Positions 42,271-50,656 of a stretch of 64,000 nucleotides of DNA are shown one piece after another. The notes beneath the pieces are model-generated. The model was not told where the DNA came from. It did not search any database and saw nothing but the letters and a program-made list of their open reading frames with translations. The translations under genes were made by a program, and so were the position numbers. Source of the DNA: Pseudomonas entomophila (lineage in GTDB: Bacteria; Pseudomonadota; Gammaproteobacteria; Pseudomonadales; Pseudomonadaceae); NCBI RefSeq assembly GCF_018417595.1, contig NZ_CP070982.1, forward strand, positions 1,699,501 to 1,763,500, written 5' to 3'. How positions within the stretch are numbered: the stretch's first letter is position 1; each line of letters begins with the position of its first letter.

Positions 42271-43053
42271 ATGCTCGTAGATTCCCATTGCCACCTCGAC
42301 CGTCTTGACCTGAGCGCCCACCAGGGCTCCCTCGATGCCGCACTGCAAGCGGCGCGCGAGCGTGGGGTGGGGCATTTCCTGTGCATCGGCGTAAGCGCCG
42401 AGAACGCCGGCGCGGTGAAGGCGCTCAGCGAGCGCTACGCCGACGTGGACTGCTCGGTGGGCGTGCATCCGCTCGACCTGGCGCCGGGCGAGACGCCGGC
42501 CTTGGAGTGGCTGTTGCGCGAGCTTGCCCACCCGCATGTGGTGGCCATTGGCGAGACTGGGCTGGACTATCACTACGAGCCGGAGGCCGCCGAGTTGCAG
42601 CAGGCCTCGTTCCGCCTGCACCTGGAGGCCTCGCGCCAGACCGGTAAGCCGGTGATCGTGCACACCCGTGCGGCGCGCGCCGACACCCTGGCGCTGCTGC
42701 GCGAGGCGAGCCTGCCCCAGGCCGGGGTGCTGCACTGTTTCACCGAGGACTGGGACATGGCCAAGGCGGCGCTGGACCTGGGCTACTACATCTCGCTGTC
42801 GGGCATCGTTACCTTCCGCAATGCCGATGCACTGCGCGATGTGGCCAGGCAGGTACCGGTCGACCGCTTGCTGGTGGAGACCGACTCGCCGTACCTGGCG
42901 CCGATTCCGCACCGTGGCAAGCCGAACCTGCCGCAATACGTGCGGGAAGTGGCCGAGTATGTGGCGTCGTTGCGCGGGGTGAGCTACGAACAGTTGGCCG
43001 AGCAGACCACCGGCAACTTCAAGCGCCTGTTCCCGTTGGCTCGAGTGGCCTGA
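42271..43053 (+). CDS. TatD family metal-dependent hydrolase
   Basis: 260 residues, YcfH-like. Metal ligands are in DSHCHLDRLDL (start), GETGLDYHYEP, HTRAA, HCFTEDW and ETDSPYLAP. 3'-5' DNase or related activity is known for the family. No good Shine-Dalgarno stands before ATG 42271, and only 32 bases separate it from holB. Confidence 0.94.
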   Translation: MLVDSHCHLDRLDLSAHQGSLDAALQAARERGVGHFLCIGVSAENAGAVKALSERYADVDCSVGVHPLDLAPGETPALEWLLRELAHPHVVAIGETGLDYHYEPEAAELQQASFRLHLEASRQTGKPVIVHTRAARADTLALLREASLPQAGVLHCFTEDWDMAKAALDLGYYISLSGIVTFRNADALRDVARQVPVDRLLVETDSPYLAPIPHRGKPNLPQYVREVAEYVASLRGVSYEQLAEQTTGNFKRLFPLARVA

Positions 43054-43094
43054 GGTGGAGTGCTTGTGCATGGCTCGAAACTGGTGTCGTTGTT

Positions 43095-43127
43095 GAGATC
43101 GAGCGCCGCCCGCGCGGCGCTCGACCT
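43095..43127. repeat. Palindrome of family C
   Basis: GAGATCGAGCGCCGC and GCGGCGCTCGACCT around CCGC; one base away from the perfect copy at 3844-3877. Confidence 0.7.
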
Positions 43128-43176
43128 GAAGCGCGCGAGAAAACCATTGGCAAGCACCCGCGCCCTCGACCCGGGC

Positions 43177-43212
43177 AAAAAAAACCCGGGTTCTGGGGGG
43201 GGAATCCGGGTT
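43177..43212 (-). terminator. Candidate terminator of class V aminotransferase
   Basis: On the minus strand AACCCGG pairs with CCGGGTT and a run of eight T follows at once. It lies about 175 bases beyond the stop of the aminotransferase. Confidence 0.55.
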
Positions 43213-43387
43213 AAGACCATTAGGAGTAAAACAAAGGCACACGGTCCCTGGGCACCTTTATCGGCGCGCCACTTGGGGGGGATGCGCCGCGCCAACACTT
43301 CAAGTATTGGCCAGGATTGGCGCGCTGCCAGCGTACGCTGATCGTTTTTTAAACAGATTTGGAATACGTCTTGATTCCATAGCGCAT

Positions 43388-44521
43388 TCATTGCATTGCA
43401 ATGTGGCGGACCTGGCGCAATGCTTCGTCGATCAGGCGTTGATCGGTATAGAAGTGTGGGGAAAAACGCACACCTGGGCCGCGTACCGCGCAAATCACCC
43501 CATCAGCGCTGAGCGCTCGATAAATGTCGGCATTGGCGTGGCCCGCCAGGCTGAATGTGACAATGCCCGCCCGTCGCCCGGGGTCACTCGGACTGTGTAT
43601 TCGCACACCGGGCAGGGCCGCGAGCCCTTCGTGCAACTGCTCCACGCGCAGTGCCAGTTGTTCGGTGACCACGGCCATGCCTACTTCCTCCAGCAGTGAC
43701 AAGCTGGCCTCCAGTACACAGGCGCCTAGCATGTTCGGGCTGCCGGGCTCGAAGCGCCTGGCGCTGCGGGCCGGCTGCCAGTCGCGGCGCTCGAAATCGC
43801 CCAGGTGTTCGAGCATGTGCCAGCCATAGGCGTTCAGCTTGAGCTGCTTGCGCAGGTCTCCACGGCAGTAGAACGCCGCCAGCCCCTCGGGGCCGAGCAT
43901 CCACTTGTGGCCATCGGCCATGGCGAAGTCGCACTGGTAGCGCTGCACATCGAAGGGCAGGGCGCCGATATGCTGGATCGCATCCACGCAGAACAGCACG
44001 CCACGGCTGCGACAACCTTCACCGAGGCGCGTCAGGTCCAGCCGCAGGCCGCTGCCGAACTGCACGGCACTGATGGCCAGCAAGCGCGCGCGCGGGCCGC
44101 AGGCGTTCAGCAACGCAGCCTCGGGGGTTTCACCGGCCAGGCTCACCTCCAGCACTTCGACGCCGCGCTCGGCCAGGGCCTGCCAGACCACGCGGTTGGA
44201 AGGGAACTCCTCGTTACTGATGATCACCTGGTCACCGGGCTGCCAATCCAGGCCGAAGGCGACCAGCGACAGGGCCTGGGAGGTATTGCCAACCAGGGCG
44301 ATGTCACCGGTGGTCGGGGCGTTGAGCAGGCGTGCCAGGCGCTCGCGCAAGCGCCGCTCGGTGGCGAGCCAGGCCGGATATTCGCGGGCCCCCAGGCGCA
44401 CGTTGTCGCGGGCGAAGCGTGCGACGGCCTCGCTGGCTCGGCGCGGCCACGGGGCGATGGCGGCGTGGTTCAGGTAGCACAGCCCCGGCGCCTGGTCGAA
44501 CTCATCAAGAAACATAGACAT
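43388..44521 (-). CDS. Class V PLP-dependent aminotransferase (cysteine desulfurase/epimerase-like)
   Basis: 377 residues. Fold type I class V enzyme. NHAAIAPWP near the start, D180 in CVDAIQHIGALPFD holding the pyridine nitrogen, and Schiff-base K206 in ADGHKWMLGPEG. It resembles isopenicillin-N epimerase-like proteins. No cysteine of the desulfurase active loop is evident, so sulphur transfer is unlikely. Start MSMFLDEFD is chosen; an ATG ten codons upstream lacks support. Divergent from the TetR gene, 73 bases apart. Substrate unknown. Confidence 0.88.
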   Translation of the reverse strand: MSMFLDEFDQAPGLCYLNHAAIAPWPRRASEAVARFARDNVRLGAREYPAWLATERRLRERLARLLNAPTTGDIALVGNTSQALSLVAFGLDWQPGDQVIISNEEFPSNRVVWQALAERGVEVLEVSLAGETPEAALLNACGPRARLLAISAVQFGSGLRLDLTRLGEGCRSRGVLFCVDAIQHIGALPFDVQRYQCDFAMADGHKWMLGPEGLAAFYCRGDLRKQLKLNAYGWHMLEHLGDFERRDWQPARSARRFEPGSPNMLGACVLEASLSLLEEVGMAVVTEQLALRVEQLHEGLAALPGVRIHSPSDPGRRAGIVTFSLAGHANADIYRALSADGVICAVRGPGVRFSPHFYTDQRLIDEALRQVRHIAMQ

Positions 44522-44594
44522 GGTTGGAAGATCCGTGCAATTTGCCGCCACTTAGGCATAATAAACCGCTTCGATTGTCATCCCAGTCCTTCCT

Positions 44595-45230
44595 ATGCAG
44601 AAAGAACCTCGTAAGGTCCGTGAGTTTCGTCGTCGTGAGCAAGAGATCCTCGACACCGCGCTCAAGCTGTTTCTCGAACAAGGTGAAGACAGTGTCACCG
44701 TCGAGATGATCGCCGACGCCGTGGGCATCGGCAAAGGCACGATCTACAAGCACTTCAAGTCCAAGGCGGAGATCTACCTGCGCCTGATGCTCGACTACGA
44801 GCGCGATCTGAACGAGTTGTTGCATTCGGCAGACGTCGACCGCGACAAGGAAGCCCTGTCGCGCGCCTACTTCGAGTTCCGCATGCGCGATCCGCAGCGT
44901 TACCGGTTGTTCGACCGCCTGGAAGAAAAGGTGGTCAAGGGCAACCAGGTGCCCGAAATGGTCGAGCAGTTGCACAGCATTCGCGCCTCCAACTTTGATC
45001 GGCTGACGCAGTTGATCAAGGGCCGGATCAGCGAAGGCAAGCTTGAGGACGTGCCGCCGTATTTCCATTATTGCGCTGCCTGGGCGCTGGTTCATGGCGC
45101 TGTCGCGCTGTACCACTCGCCGTTCTGGAGCAACGTGCTCGAGGATCAGGAAGGCTTCTTCCAGTTCCTGATGGATATCGGCGTGCGCATGGGCAACAAG
45201 CGCAAGCGCGATCCCGAATCCGCGAGCTAA
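44595..45230 (+). CDS. TetR family transcriptional regulator
   Basis: 211 residues. DNA-binding helix-turn-helix at about 35-60 (VTVEMIADAVGIGKGTIYKHFKSK), the TetR signature. The C-terminal ligand domain is unlike well-known members; it corresponds to PA2957 by context. It diverges from the class V aminotransferase gene and may control it and itself. Stem-loops follow the stop. Confidence 0.92.
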   Translation: MQKEPRKVREFRRREQEILDTALKLFLEQGEDSVTVEMIADAVGIGKGTIYKHFKSKAEIYLRLMLDYERDLNELLHSADVDRDKEALSRAYFEFRMRDPQRYRLFDRLEEKVVKGNQVPEMVEQLHSIRASNFDRLTQLIKGRISEGKLEDVPPYFHYCAAWALVHGAVALYHSPFWSNVLEDQEGFFQFLMDIGVRMGNKRKRDPESAS

Positions 45231-45242
45231 AGCCTCTCCTTG

Positions 45243-45326
45243 GATGCCCACTGTTGCTCGGTGGGCATCGCCTATCCAAGCTTCGCCTGGAAAGCTTGCA
45301 AAAACCTGATTTTTGAGTCAGGTTTT
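45243..45326 (+). terminator. Two hairpins between tetR and moaA
   Basis: GATGCCCAC/GTGGGCATC (45243-45269) and AAAACCTGA/TCAGGTTTT (45301-45326). The second ends in T-rich sequence and is the better terminator candidate. Confidence 0.55.
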
Positions 45327-45358
45327 GCCCGCCAGAATCTTCCATGCCGGAGTCATCC

Positions 45359-46327
45359 ATGATCGTCGATCGTCAAGGCAGGCGCTTTCGCAACCTGCGC
45401 GTCAGCCTGACTGCTGCCTGCAACTATGCCTGCACGTATTGCGTGCCCGATGGCAAGCGCCTGGTGGCGGCGCAGGACGAGCTCACGGCGGATGCCTTGG
45501 CCCGGGGCGTGGCCTACCTGGTCGAGGCGGCGGGTATCGAGCATTTGCGCATCACTGGCGGCGAGCCGCTGATCAGCCCACGGTTGGAGGCGTTTCTCAA
45601 GGCGGTGGCCGGTTTGGGCCTGGAGGGTATCAGCCTGACGACCAATGGCCAGCTGTTGTCGCGCAAATTGCCATTGCTGAACGAGGCCGGTATTCGCCGG
45701 CTCAATGTTTCCCTCGACACCCTCGATCCAGGCGCTTTCCGCAGCATCGCCCGTGGCGGCGACCTGGCCAGCGTGTTGGCTGGCATGGAGCAGGCCAGTG
45801 CCGCAGGCATGGCGATCAAGGTCAACATGGTGCCCATGCGTGGGCAGAACCTCGACCAGGTGTTGCCGTTGCTCGACTACTGCCTTGAGCGCGGCTACGA
45901 GTTGCGTTTCATCGAGCTGATGCGCATGGGGCACCTGGCACGTGACGGTAATGCCTTCCTGCAGCAGTTCGTGAGCCTTGAGCAATTGCTGGGGGTGATC
46001 GGGCAATTCCACCGCTACGAGCAGGCACCCCGACCGGTCGATGCGACGGCCTTGCGCTATTACATTCCCGGCAAGGGGCATTTCGGTGTGATCGCCAACG
46101 AGAGCGTGCCGTTCTGCCGTGCCTGCTCGCGCCTGCGCCTGTCGTCCACCGGTTGGTTGCATGGTTGCCTGTCGTCGAGTAACCGTCACTTCGTCGGCGA
46201 CTTGCTCGACAAGCCTCGCCACCAAGCGTTGCCAGCCCTGCAACGTTTGCTGGTCAAGGCCCTGGCGGACAAGCAGGACATGGCGTTTTCCGGCGATGTG
46301 ATGGTGATGAAAGTGATTGGCGGCTGA
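45359..46327 (+). CDS. moaA: GTP 3',8-cyclase MoaA
   Basis: 322 residues. Radical SAM enzyme for the first step of molybdenum cofactor synthesis. The first cluster is at C21, C25 and C28 (CNYACTYC). The second has C253, C256 and C270 (Cx2Cx13C). The chain ends with the required Gly-Gly tail (KVIGG). GGEP lies near residue 68. Start 45359 has CGGAG in front; the ATG five codons before does not. No other moa gene is adjacent. Confidence 0.93.
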   Translation: MIVDRQGRRFRNLRVSLTAACNYACTYCVPDGKRLVAAQDELTADALARGVAYLVEAAGIEHLRITGGEPLISPRLEAFLKAVAGLGLEGISLTTNGQLLSRKLPLLNEAGIRRLNVSLDTLDPGAFRSIARGGDLASVLAGMEQASAAGMAIKVNMVPMRGQNLDQVLPLLDYCLERGYELRFIELMRMGHLARDGNAFLQQFVSLEQLLGVIGQFHRYEQAPRPVDATALRYYIPGKGHFGVIANESVPFCRACSRLRLSSTGWLHGCLSSSNRHFVGDLLDKPRHQALPALQRLLVKALADKQDMAFSGDVMVMKVIGG

Positions 46328-46393
46328 CTCTGGCGCAGATTCTGCATCTGGCGGCTATTCGCCGGTTTTTCGTCACCGGTCTCTGGAGGAAAG

Positions 46394-46999
46394 ATGCGTA
46401 GCCTGGTCTTGCTGCTGGCGCTGATGGCGTTGGGCGGCTGCATGAATGTCAGTGATATGGGCGAGGGTGTGCGCTATCACATGAGTGACGCCGGCCTGCT
46501 GGATCACAGTGACACCACTCGGACCCTGTCGATCCGCCTGCAGCCCGATTCGTTCATCTTCATCGGCCAGGGCGCGTTCGTGCCGCCGGGCAAAGGGCCG
46601 GTGCCACGCCAGAATGCGGTGGCCGAGGAAGCATTCAAGAGCTTTGTCGAGTACTTCCCGCTGGTGCGCCGCGCCCAAGGGCCGTTGGGCCTGGAGGACG
46701 CGATTGCCGAGGCCCGCTCGGTGGGCGCCGACTATGTGCTCTATACTCGCTTCGCGCGTACCGACGACCGGATCGGCAACGGTGACGAGTGGTATGACGA
46801 ACAGGCCGTCGATCGCTTGGGCTGGGATAACGGCGTGGTGCAGATGATGCTCATCGAGACCAGTACTCGCTACCTGATCGATACGGCCCGGATCAAGAGT
46901 CGTGGCGGTTTGTTGACGTTCCACGACAACACGCCGCAGGATTTGCTTGGTGAGCCGATGCGCGAGTACGCTCGTAGTCTCCTGGGCATGAGCCGCTGA
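46394..46999 (+). CDS. DUF4823 lipoprotein
   Basis: 201 residues. Signal peptide with lipobox ALGGC (cleavage before C16), so a lipid-anchored envelope protein. The rest matches the DUF4823 family, function unknown ([17 protein letters not shown] in the middle). TGGAGG is 8 bases before the start. The next gene follows after 11 bases. Confidence 0.88.
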   Translation: MRSLVLLLALMALGGCMNVSDMGEGVRYHMSDAGLLDHSDTTRTLSIRLQPDSFIFIGQGAFVPPGKGPVPRQNAVAEEAFKSFVEYFPLVRRAQGPLGLEDAIAEARSVGADYVLYTRFARTDDRIGNGDEWYDEQAVDRLGWDNGVVQMMLIETSTRYLIDTARIKSRGGLLTFHDNTPQDLLGEPMREYARSLLGMSR

Positions 47000-47010
47000 G
47001 CGAGCGTGAA

Positions 47011-47571
47011 ATGACTGATTCCGGCAAGGCCAGCGACCTGTTGGCGCAGATCCCCGCGCACAAGGGGTTGCCCCCGGTGCATCTGTGGAACCCGGATTTC
47101 TGTGGCGATATCGACATGCGTATCGCCCGTGATGGCACCTGGTATTACCTGGGCACGCCGATCGGGCGCAAGCCGATGGTGCGGTTGTTCTCCACCATCA
47201 TTCGCCGGGATGGGGATGACTATTTCCTGGTCACGCCGGTGGAGAAGGTCGGCATTCGTGTCGATGACGCGCCGTTTGTTGCTGTGTTGCTCGATGTTCA
47301 GGGCAGTGGTGAGCAGCAGGTGCTGCGGTTTACCAGCAATGTCGACGATCAGGTCGAGGCTGGCCCGGGCAATCCGCTGCGTGTCGAGATCGATCCTGTC
47401 ACCCTCGAGCCTTCCCCCTACGTGCTGATGCGCACCAACCTCGAAGCGTTGATTCACCGCAATGTGTTCTATCAGTTGGTGGAGTTGGCGGTGGGGCGGG
47501 TGATTGATGGGGAGGAGTGGCTTGGGGTTTGGAGCCAGGGTGAGTTCTATCCGATTGGGCGTAATACTTGA
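47011..47571 (+). CDS. DUF1285 protein
   Basis: 186 residues, soluble. [19 protein letters not shown] and [19 protein letters not shown] are DUF1285 signatures. Function unknown. Same direction and probably same transcript as the DUF4823 gene. The repeat-rich region begins right after its stop. Confidence 0.9.
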   Translation: MTDSGKASDLLAQIPAHKGLPPVHLWNPDFCGDIDMRIARDGTWYYLGTPIGRKPMVRLFSTIIRRDGDDYFLVTPVEKVGIRVDDAPFVAVLLDVQGSGEQQVLRFTSNVDDQVEAGPGNPLRVEIDPVTLEPSPYVLMRTNLEALIHRNVFYQLVELAVGRVIDGEEWLGVWSQGEFYPIGRNT

Positions 47572-47634
47572 AGATTATTTATTGGCTCTGATTGTCACCC
47601 CATAAATAGTCTATCAATAACCAATGTATATCTC

Positions 47635-47778
47635 TTGATCTTGATCTTGATCTTGATCTTGATCTTGATCTTGATCTTGATCTTGATCTTGATCTTGATC
47701 TTGATCTTGATCTTGATCTTGATCTTGATCTTGATCTTGATCTTGATCTTGATCTTGATCTTGATCTTGATCTTGATC
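47635..47778. repeat. Hexanucleotide tandem array TTGATC x24
   Basis: 24 perfect consecutive copies, 144 bases. Each copy contains GATC. No interruptions. Confidence 0.99.
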
Positions 47779-47834
47779 CTGCTTTTAAGTGCGCGATAGT
47801 TCAGGCACCGCCAAATGCGACTTCAGGAGGCCGA

Positions 47835-48070
47835 ACGTAGGACTTGCGTAGCGGGGCGACGGGCATGGATGCCCGTCGAGCACTGATGGGCCATGGATGG
47901 CCCTTCAGTGCGTCCACGCGGGAGCAAGGCCGGAGTGAGGGAACCCCGGAGCGAAGCGCAGGGGCCGTATGAACGGAGCCAGCGGTTTTTGCCTTCTTTT
48001 GCCCGCGTGCAAAAGAAGGTCGCCGTAAGGGCGAAAAGGTGAGTCAGCGCCGCCATCGTGAATGGATATG
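47835..48070 (+). repeat. Hairpin-rich element, left copy
   Basis: Runs from GTAGGACTTGCGTAGC through CGGAGCGAAGCGCAGGG and GGCCGTATGAACGGAGC to AATGGATATG. Contains four hairpins: CGACGGGCAT/ATGCCCGTCG (47857-47878), CACTGATGGGCCAT/ATGGCCCTTCAGTG (47881-47910), CCTTCTTTTGC/GCAAAAGAAGG (47992-48019) and CGCC/GGGCG around GTAA (48021-48034). The inverted right copy lies at 48156-48359. Confidence 0.8.
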
Positions 48071-48103
48071 CTCATGAATTTCAAGGCCAGTACTCTGAAA
48101 TTC

Positions 48104-48127
48104 AAAGCCAAAGCCAAAGCCAAAGCC
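48104..48127. repeat. Hexanucleotide tandem array AAAGCC x4
   Basis: Four perfect copies in the spacer between the two inverted element copies. Confidence 0.9.
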
Positions 48128-48155
48128 AAAACTTAATAGGTCTCTACAGCTGTGT

Positions 48156-48359
48156 GCATATCCATTTGCGATAGCGACTCGAAGTCACCTTTCCGCCCTT
48201 ACGGCGGGTCACTTTTTGTCAAACGCCCGGGGCGCCGGCCGGACAAAAGTAACCAAAAAACGCTGCGCTCCATTCATACGGCCCTGCGCTACGCTCCGGG
48301 TCCCTTCGCTCCGGCGCCTTCCAGGCCCGCGCGGCCTACGACTTGCTGCGCAAGTCTAC
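48156..48359 (-). repeat. Hairpin-rich element, right copy (inverted)
   Basis: On the minus strand it repeats the left copy: GTAGACTTGCGCAGC, CGGAGCGTAGCGCAGGG, GGCCGTATGAATGGAGC, CGCCGTAAGGGCGG, AATGGATATG. It lacks the first two hairpins and has a longer loop in the third (GGTTACTTTTGTC against GACAAAAAGTGACC). Confidence 0.8.
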
Positions 48360-48503
48360 ATCTCGCGCCTTCGGCTAACGCCGAAGGGTGCTGCGCACCT
48401 GGCCCTCCAGACGCCTGCGCTCAGCCTCCTGAAGTCGCGAAGTTACGGGCGGCGCCTGGGCTGGCGTAGCTGTCGCTAGTGAATCATGTGGTGAAACTAT
48501 CTG

Positions 48504-48565
<62 letters not shown>

Positions 48566-48721
48566 AAGTCAGTCACCGTTACGAGTTGGTGGAAGTGGAG
48601 ATGTGTCGGCTGCACCTTGGCACGATCACGCAATCGGCCTCCCGCTTTTTCCCCGAATTGGCCGTTTGTCGCTCGCCGCCCTGGGCTTAACCTGCTGGTA
48701 CACACCACAGGAGAAGCCCTC

Positions 48722-49135
48722 ATGCGATCCATCCACCTCCCCGTTGCCCTGCTGGCGCTAGGCTTGCTGGCACCGATTTCACTCACCTGGGCCCATGGCG
48801 ACAAACCTGACCAGGTCAGAATTCTCCAGGAACAACTGCCCACCAATGCTCCGGGCAAGAAAGCCGTGATGCTGACGGTCAGCTACGCGCCCGGCCAGGC
48901 GTCGCCTGCCCATCAGCACCCGGGGGCGGTCATGGCCTACGTTCTGGAAGGGGCGGTGACATCGAAACTCAACGACGAGCCGGAGAGGACCTACAAGGCC
49001 GGAGAGTTCTGGTACGAGGCCCCAGGTACCATACACAGTGTTTCGCGCAACGCCAGCAAGACCCAGCCAGCCAAGCTGCTGGTATGGAGCCTGGTGGACG
49101 AGGGGCGGCCAGTGACCGAGCCCCTGTCCCGTTAA
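48722..49135 (+). CDS. Secreted cupin-domain protein
   Basis: 137 residues from ATG 48722. Signal peptide (LPVALLALGLLAPISLTWA, cleavage near H25) and one small cupin domain: HQHPGAVMAYVLEGAVTS carries the metal-site histidines and YKAGEFWYEAPGTIHSVSRN is the second cupin motif. AGGAG is 8 bases before the start. The frame stays open back to GTG 48479 through the GGCAAC array, but that part has no ribosome site and would bury the signal peptide. Periplasmic role unknown. Confidence 0.85.
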   Translation: MRSIHLPVALLALGLLAPISLTWAHGDKPDQVRILQEQLPTNAPGKKAVMLTVSYAPGQASPAHQHPGAVMAYVLEGAVTSKLNDEPERTYKAGEFWYEAPGTIHSVSRNASKTQPAKLLVWSLVDEGRPVTEPLSR

Positions 49136-49148
49136 ATGATGGCAGGCG

Positions 49149-50393
49149 CTACAGCGCCTGCTTGGCGGCATTGATCAGGCCCTGGTCCAGCACCTGGCTG
49201 GGGGCTACCTGCACGCTCTGGGTGTAGAAGGGCGGCAGCTTCTGCGCCAGTTGCGCCACCGCCTGCGGGGTGACGCCGTCGTGCAGCAGCACATATTGCA
49301 GATTGGACGGGAACGACTGGGGTACCGGCCCCTCCATGGTCGAGCCATAGGCGCCGAAGGTCATCACCGCCTCGCTGGTGCCAGGGTCCGGGATGTACAG
49401 GAACACGAAGGTGCCGTATTTGGGGTGGGTCAGGTACTGCTCTGCCTCGGCGCGCACCTGCGGGTCGTTGTCGTTCATCAAGGTCCAGCGCATCAGGGCA
49501 TACTGGCGCGTCGTCTCCATGAACGCCGTGCGGATGGGCGACTGGTCCTCCTGGCCGCCCAGGCAGGCCAGCAAGTTGCCGAACGGATCGAGCAATGCCA
49601 CTGCGTTGGTTCTGTCGGATACCGCGGCGGTCTCGGTCAACGGCTTGGCCAGTTCCACACCCGGCATGCGTGGGTTTTCGCTTTTGACGGTCAGCGCCCA
49701 TTTGCTGAGCTTGGCCAGTGCCTGACGCACTGCGCTGGTGGCTGGCAGTGTCGCCGGGTTTTTCAGCTTGGAGGGTGGCAAGCCGCTGTTGTTGCTGGCC
49801 TCGCGCACGGTATTCACGCTGGCATCGAAGATCGCGCCGGTCAGGCTGAACACCCGGGCGTCGATTTTCTGATTTGCGTAAATGGGGCCTTGCGAGCCCT
49901 GATAAGGGCGGTTGATGGGGGCGTCCACCGCGTAGTAACCCCAGGTCGCTTGCGCCTTTTGACGCAAAGCGGGAGGGAAGGTGGGGAAGTCGAACTGGCT
50001 GTTGTAGTTGACCCCGGCATAGGTGTCGATGGCGCTGACGGCCACATTGAAGCCGGCGGTCAGCAGCGAGCCTGCGCACATCGCGCACGGGTCCAGTGTG
50101 GTCACCACGGTCAGTTGGTTGGGCTCGGGCAGCTTCAGTTCGTGCCGGTTGTCGTAATACCACTGCACCAGTTGCCGTTCGCCATGGGCCGTCGGGTCAT
50201 GGGGCAGGAAGGGTGGTTGCGCCTTGCTGCCGGGGAACGGTTGCAGCACGTTGTTGTGCATGCGTACCAGAACTTTGCCGGTGGCGTTCTCGATGATGCA
50301 GCCGCCTACCGCGAACGTGCCTTGCTGGGCGGCCAGGATGGCTTGGTCGGCGACCTGCTCCACGGCTTCCTGAGCGTTGCGTGTGCTATCCAT
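49149..50393 (-). CDS. Cytidine deaminase-fold protein of atypical length
   Basis: 414 residues. Zinc-deaminase motifs HGE (70-72) and PCAMC (102-106) show the cytidine/nucleoside deaminase fold. Normal members have 150-180 residues; here about 270 more follow that I do not recognise, with a second possible domain from about 290 (LGGQEDQSPIRTAFMETTRQ). ATG 50393 has GGGAG 6 bases upstream. No signal peptide. It is convergent with the cupin gene and may have arrived with it. Substrate unknown. Confidence 0.75.
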   Translation of the reverse strand: MDSTRNAQEAVEQVADQAILAAQQGTFAVGGCIIENATGKVLVRMHNNVLQPFPGSKAQPPFLPHDPTAHGERQLVQWYYDNRHELKLPEPNQLTVVTTLDPCAMCAGSLLTAGFNVAVSAIDTYAGVNYNSQFDFPTFPPALRQKAQATWGYYAVDAPINRPYQGSQGPIYANQKIDARVFSLTGAIFDASVNTVREASNNSGLPPSKLKNPATLPATSAVRQALAKLSKWALTVKSENPRMPGVELAKPLTETAAVSDRTNAVALLDPFGNLLACLGGQEDQSPIRTAFMETTRQYALMRWTLMNDNDPQVRAEAEQYLTHPKYGTFVFLYIPDPGTSEAVMTFGAYGSTMEGPVPQSFPSNLQYVLLHDGVTPQAVAQLAQKLPPFYTQSVQVAPSQVLDQGLINAAKQAL

Positions 50394-50479
50394 GATGACT
50401 CCCTGTCGTTGCTGCGCCGGATGCGCATGCTGACGATAGTCCAGGGGAGTGGGAACACAAGAAGGCGGGCACAAAAGAA

Positions 50480-50512
50480 AAAACCTCCAGTGCTTGCGCA
50501 TCTGGAGGTTTT
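50480..50512 (-). terminator. Terminator of tRNA-Asn
   Basis: AAAACCTCCAG and CTGGAGGTTTT around an 11-base loop; on the minus strand the stem is followed by TTCTTTTG. Confidence 0.85.
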
Positions 50513-50519
50513 CAGTGTT

Positions 50520-50595
50520 TGGCTCCGCGACCTGGACTCGAACCAGGGACCCAATGATTAACAGTCATTTGCTCTACCGACTGAGCTATCGCGGA
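50520..50595 (-). tRNA. tRNA-Asn (GTT)
   Basis: 76 bases including CCA. Acceptor TCCGCGA pairs with TCGCGGA; anticodon loop CTGTTAA; T-arm GGTTCGAGTCC. Its 3' end faces the accessory-looking 47.6-50.4 kb segment. Confidence 0.98.
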
Positions 50596-50656
50596 ATCTG
50601 TGCGCATCTTACCGCTTGTCTAGGGGAAGTCAAGCTTCCCCTAGACAATCAAGCAG

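Larger units (their letters stand above)
43054..43387. other. Intergenic region between tatD and class V aminotransferase
   Basis: No credible gene. Holds the family C palindrome (43095-43127), a minus-strand terminator candidate (43177-43212) and G-runs (CTGGGGGGGGAATCC, CTTGGGGGGGATG). Composition is patchy, compatible with a past deletion or insertion. Confidence 0.6.

Noticed and set aside
43307..43699. Plus-strand frame of 130 codons at the 3' end of the class V aminotransferase
   Set aside because: Antisense shadow; no upstream signals.
47582..47591. TTGGCTCTG as a possible attachment-site copy of the tRNA-Asn end (TTGGCTCCG)
   Set aside because: Only eight of nine bases match and the similarity stops at once; expected by chance.
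47635..47778. CRISPR-like array
   Set aside because: Unit length is six bases with no spacers, so it is a microsatellite.
47823..48479. Open frames of 70-105 codons in the repeat region
   Set aside because: They are translations of the hairpin element copies, lack ribosome sites and differ between the two copies.
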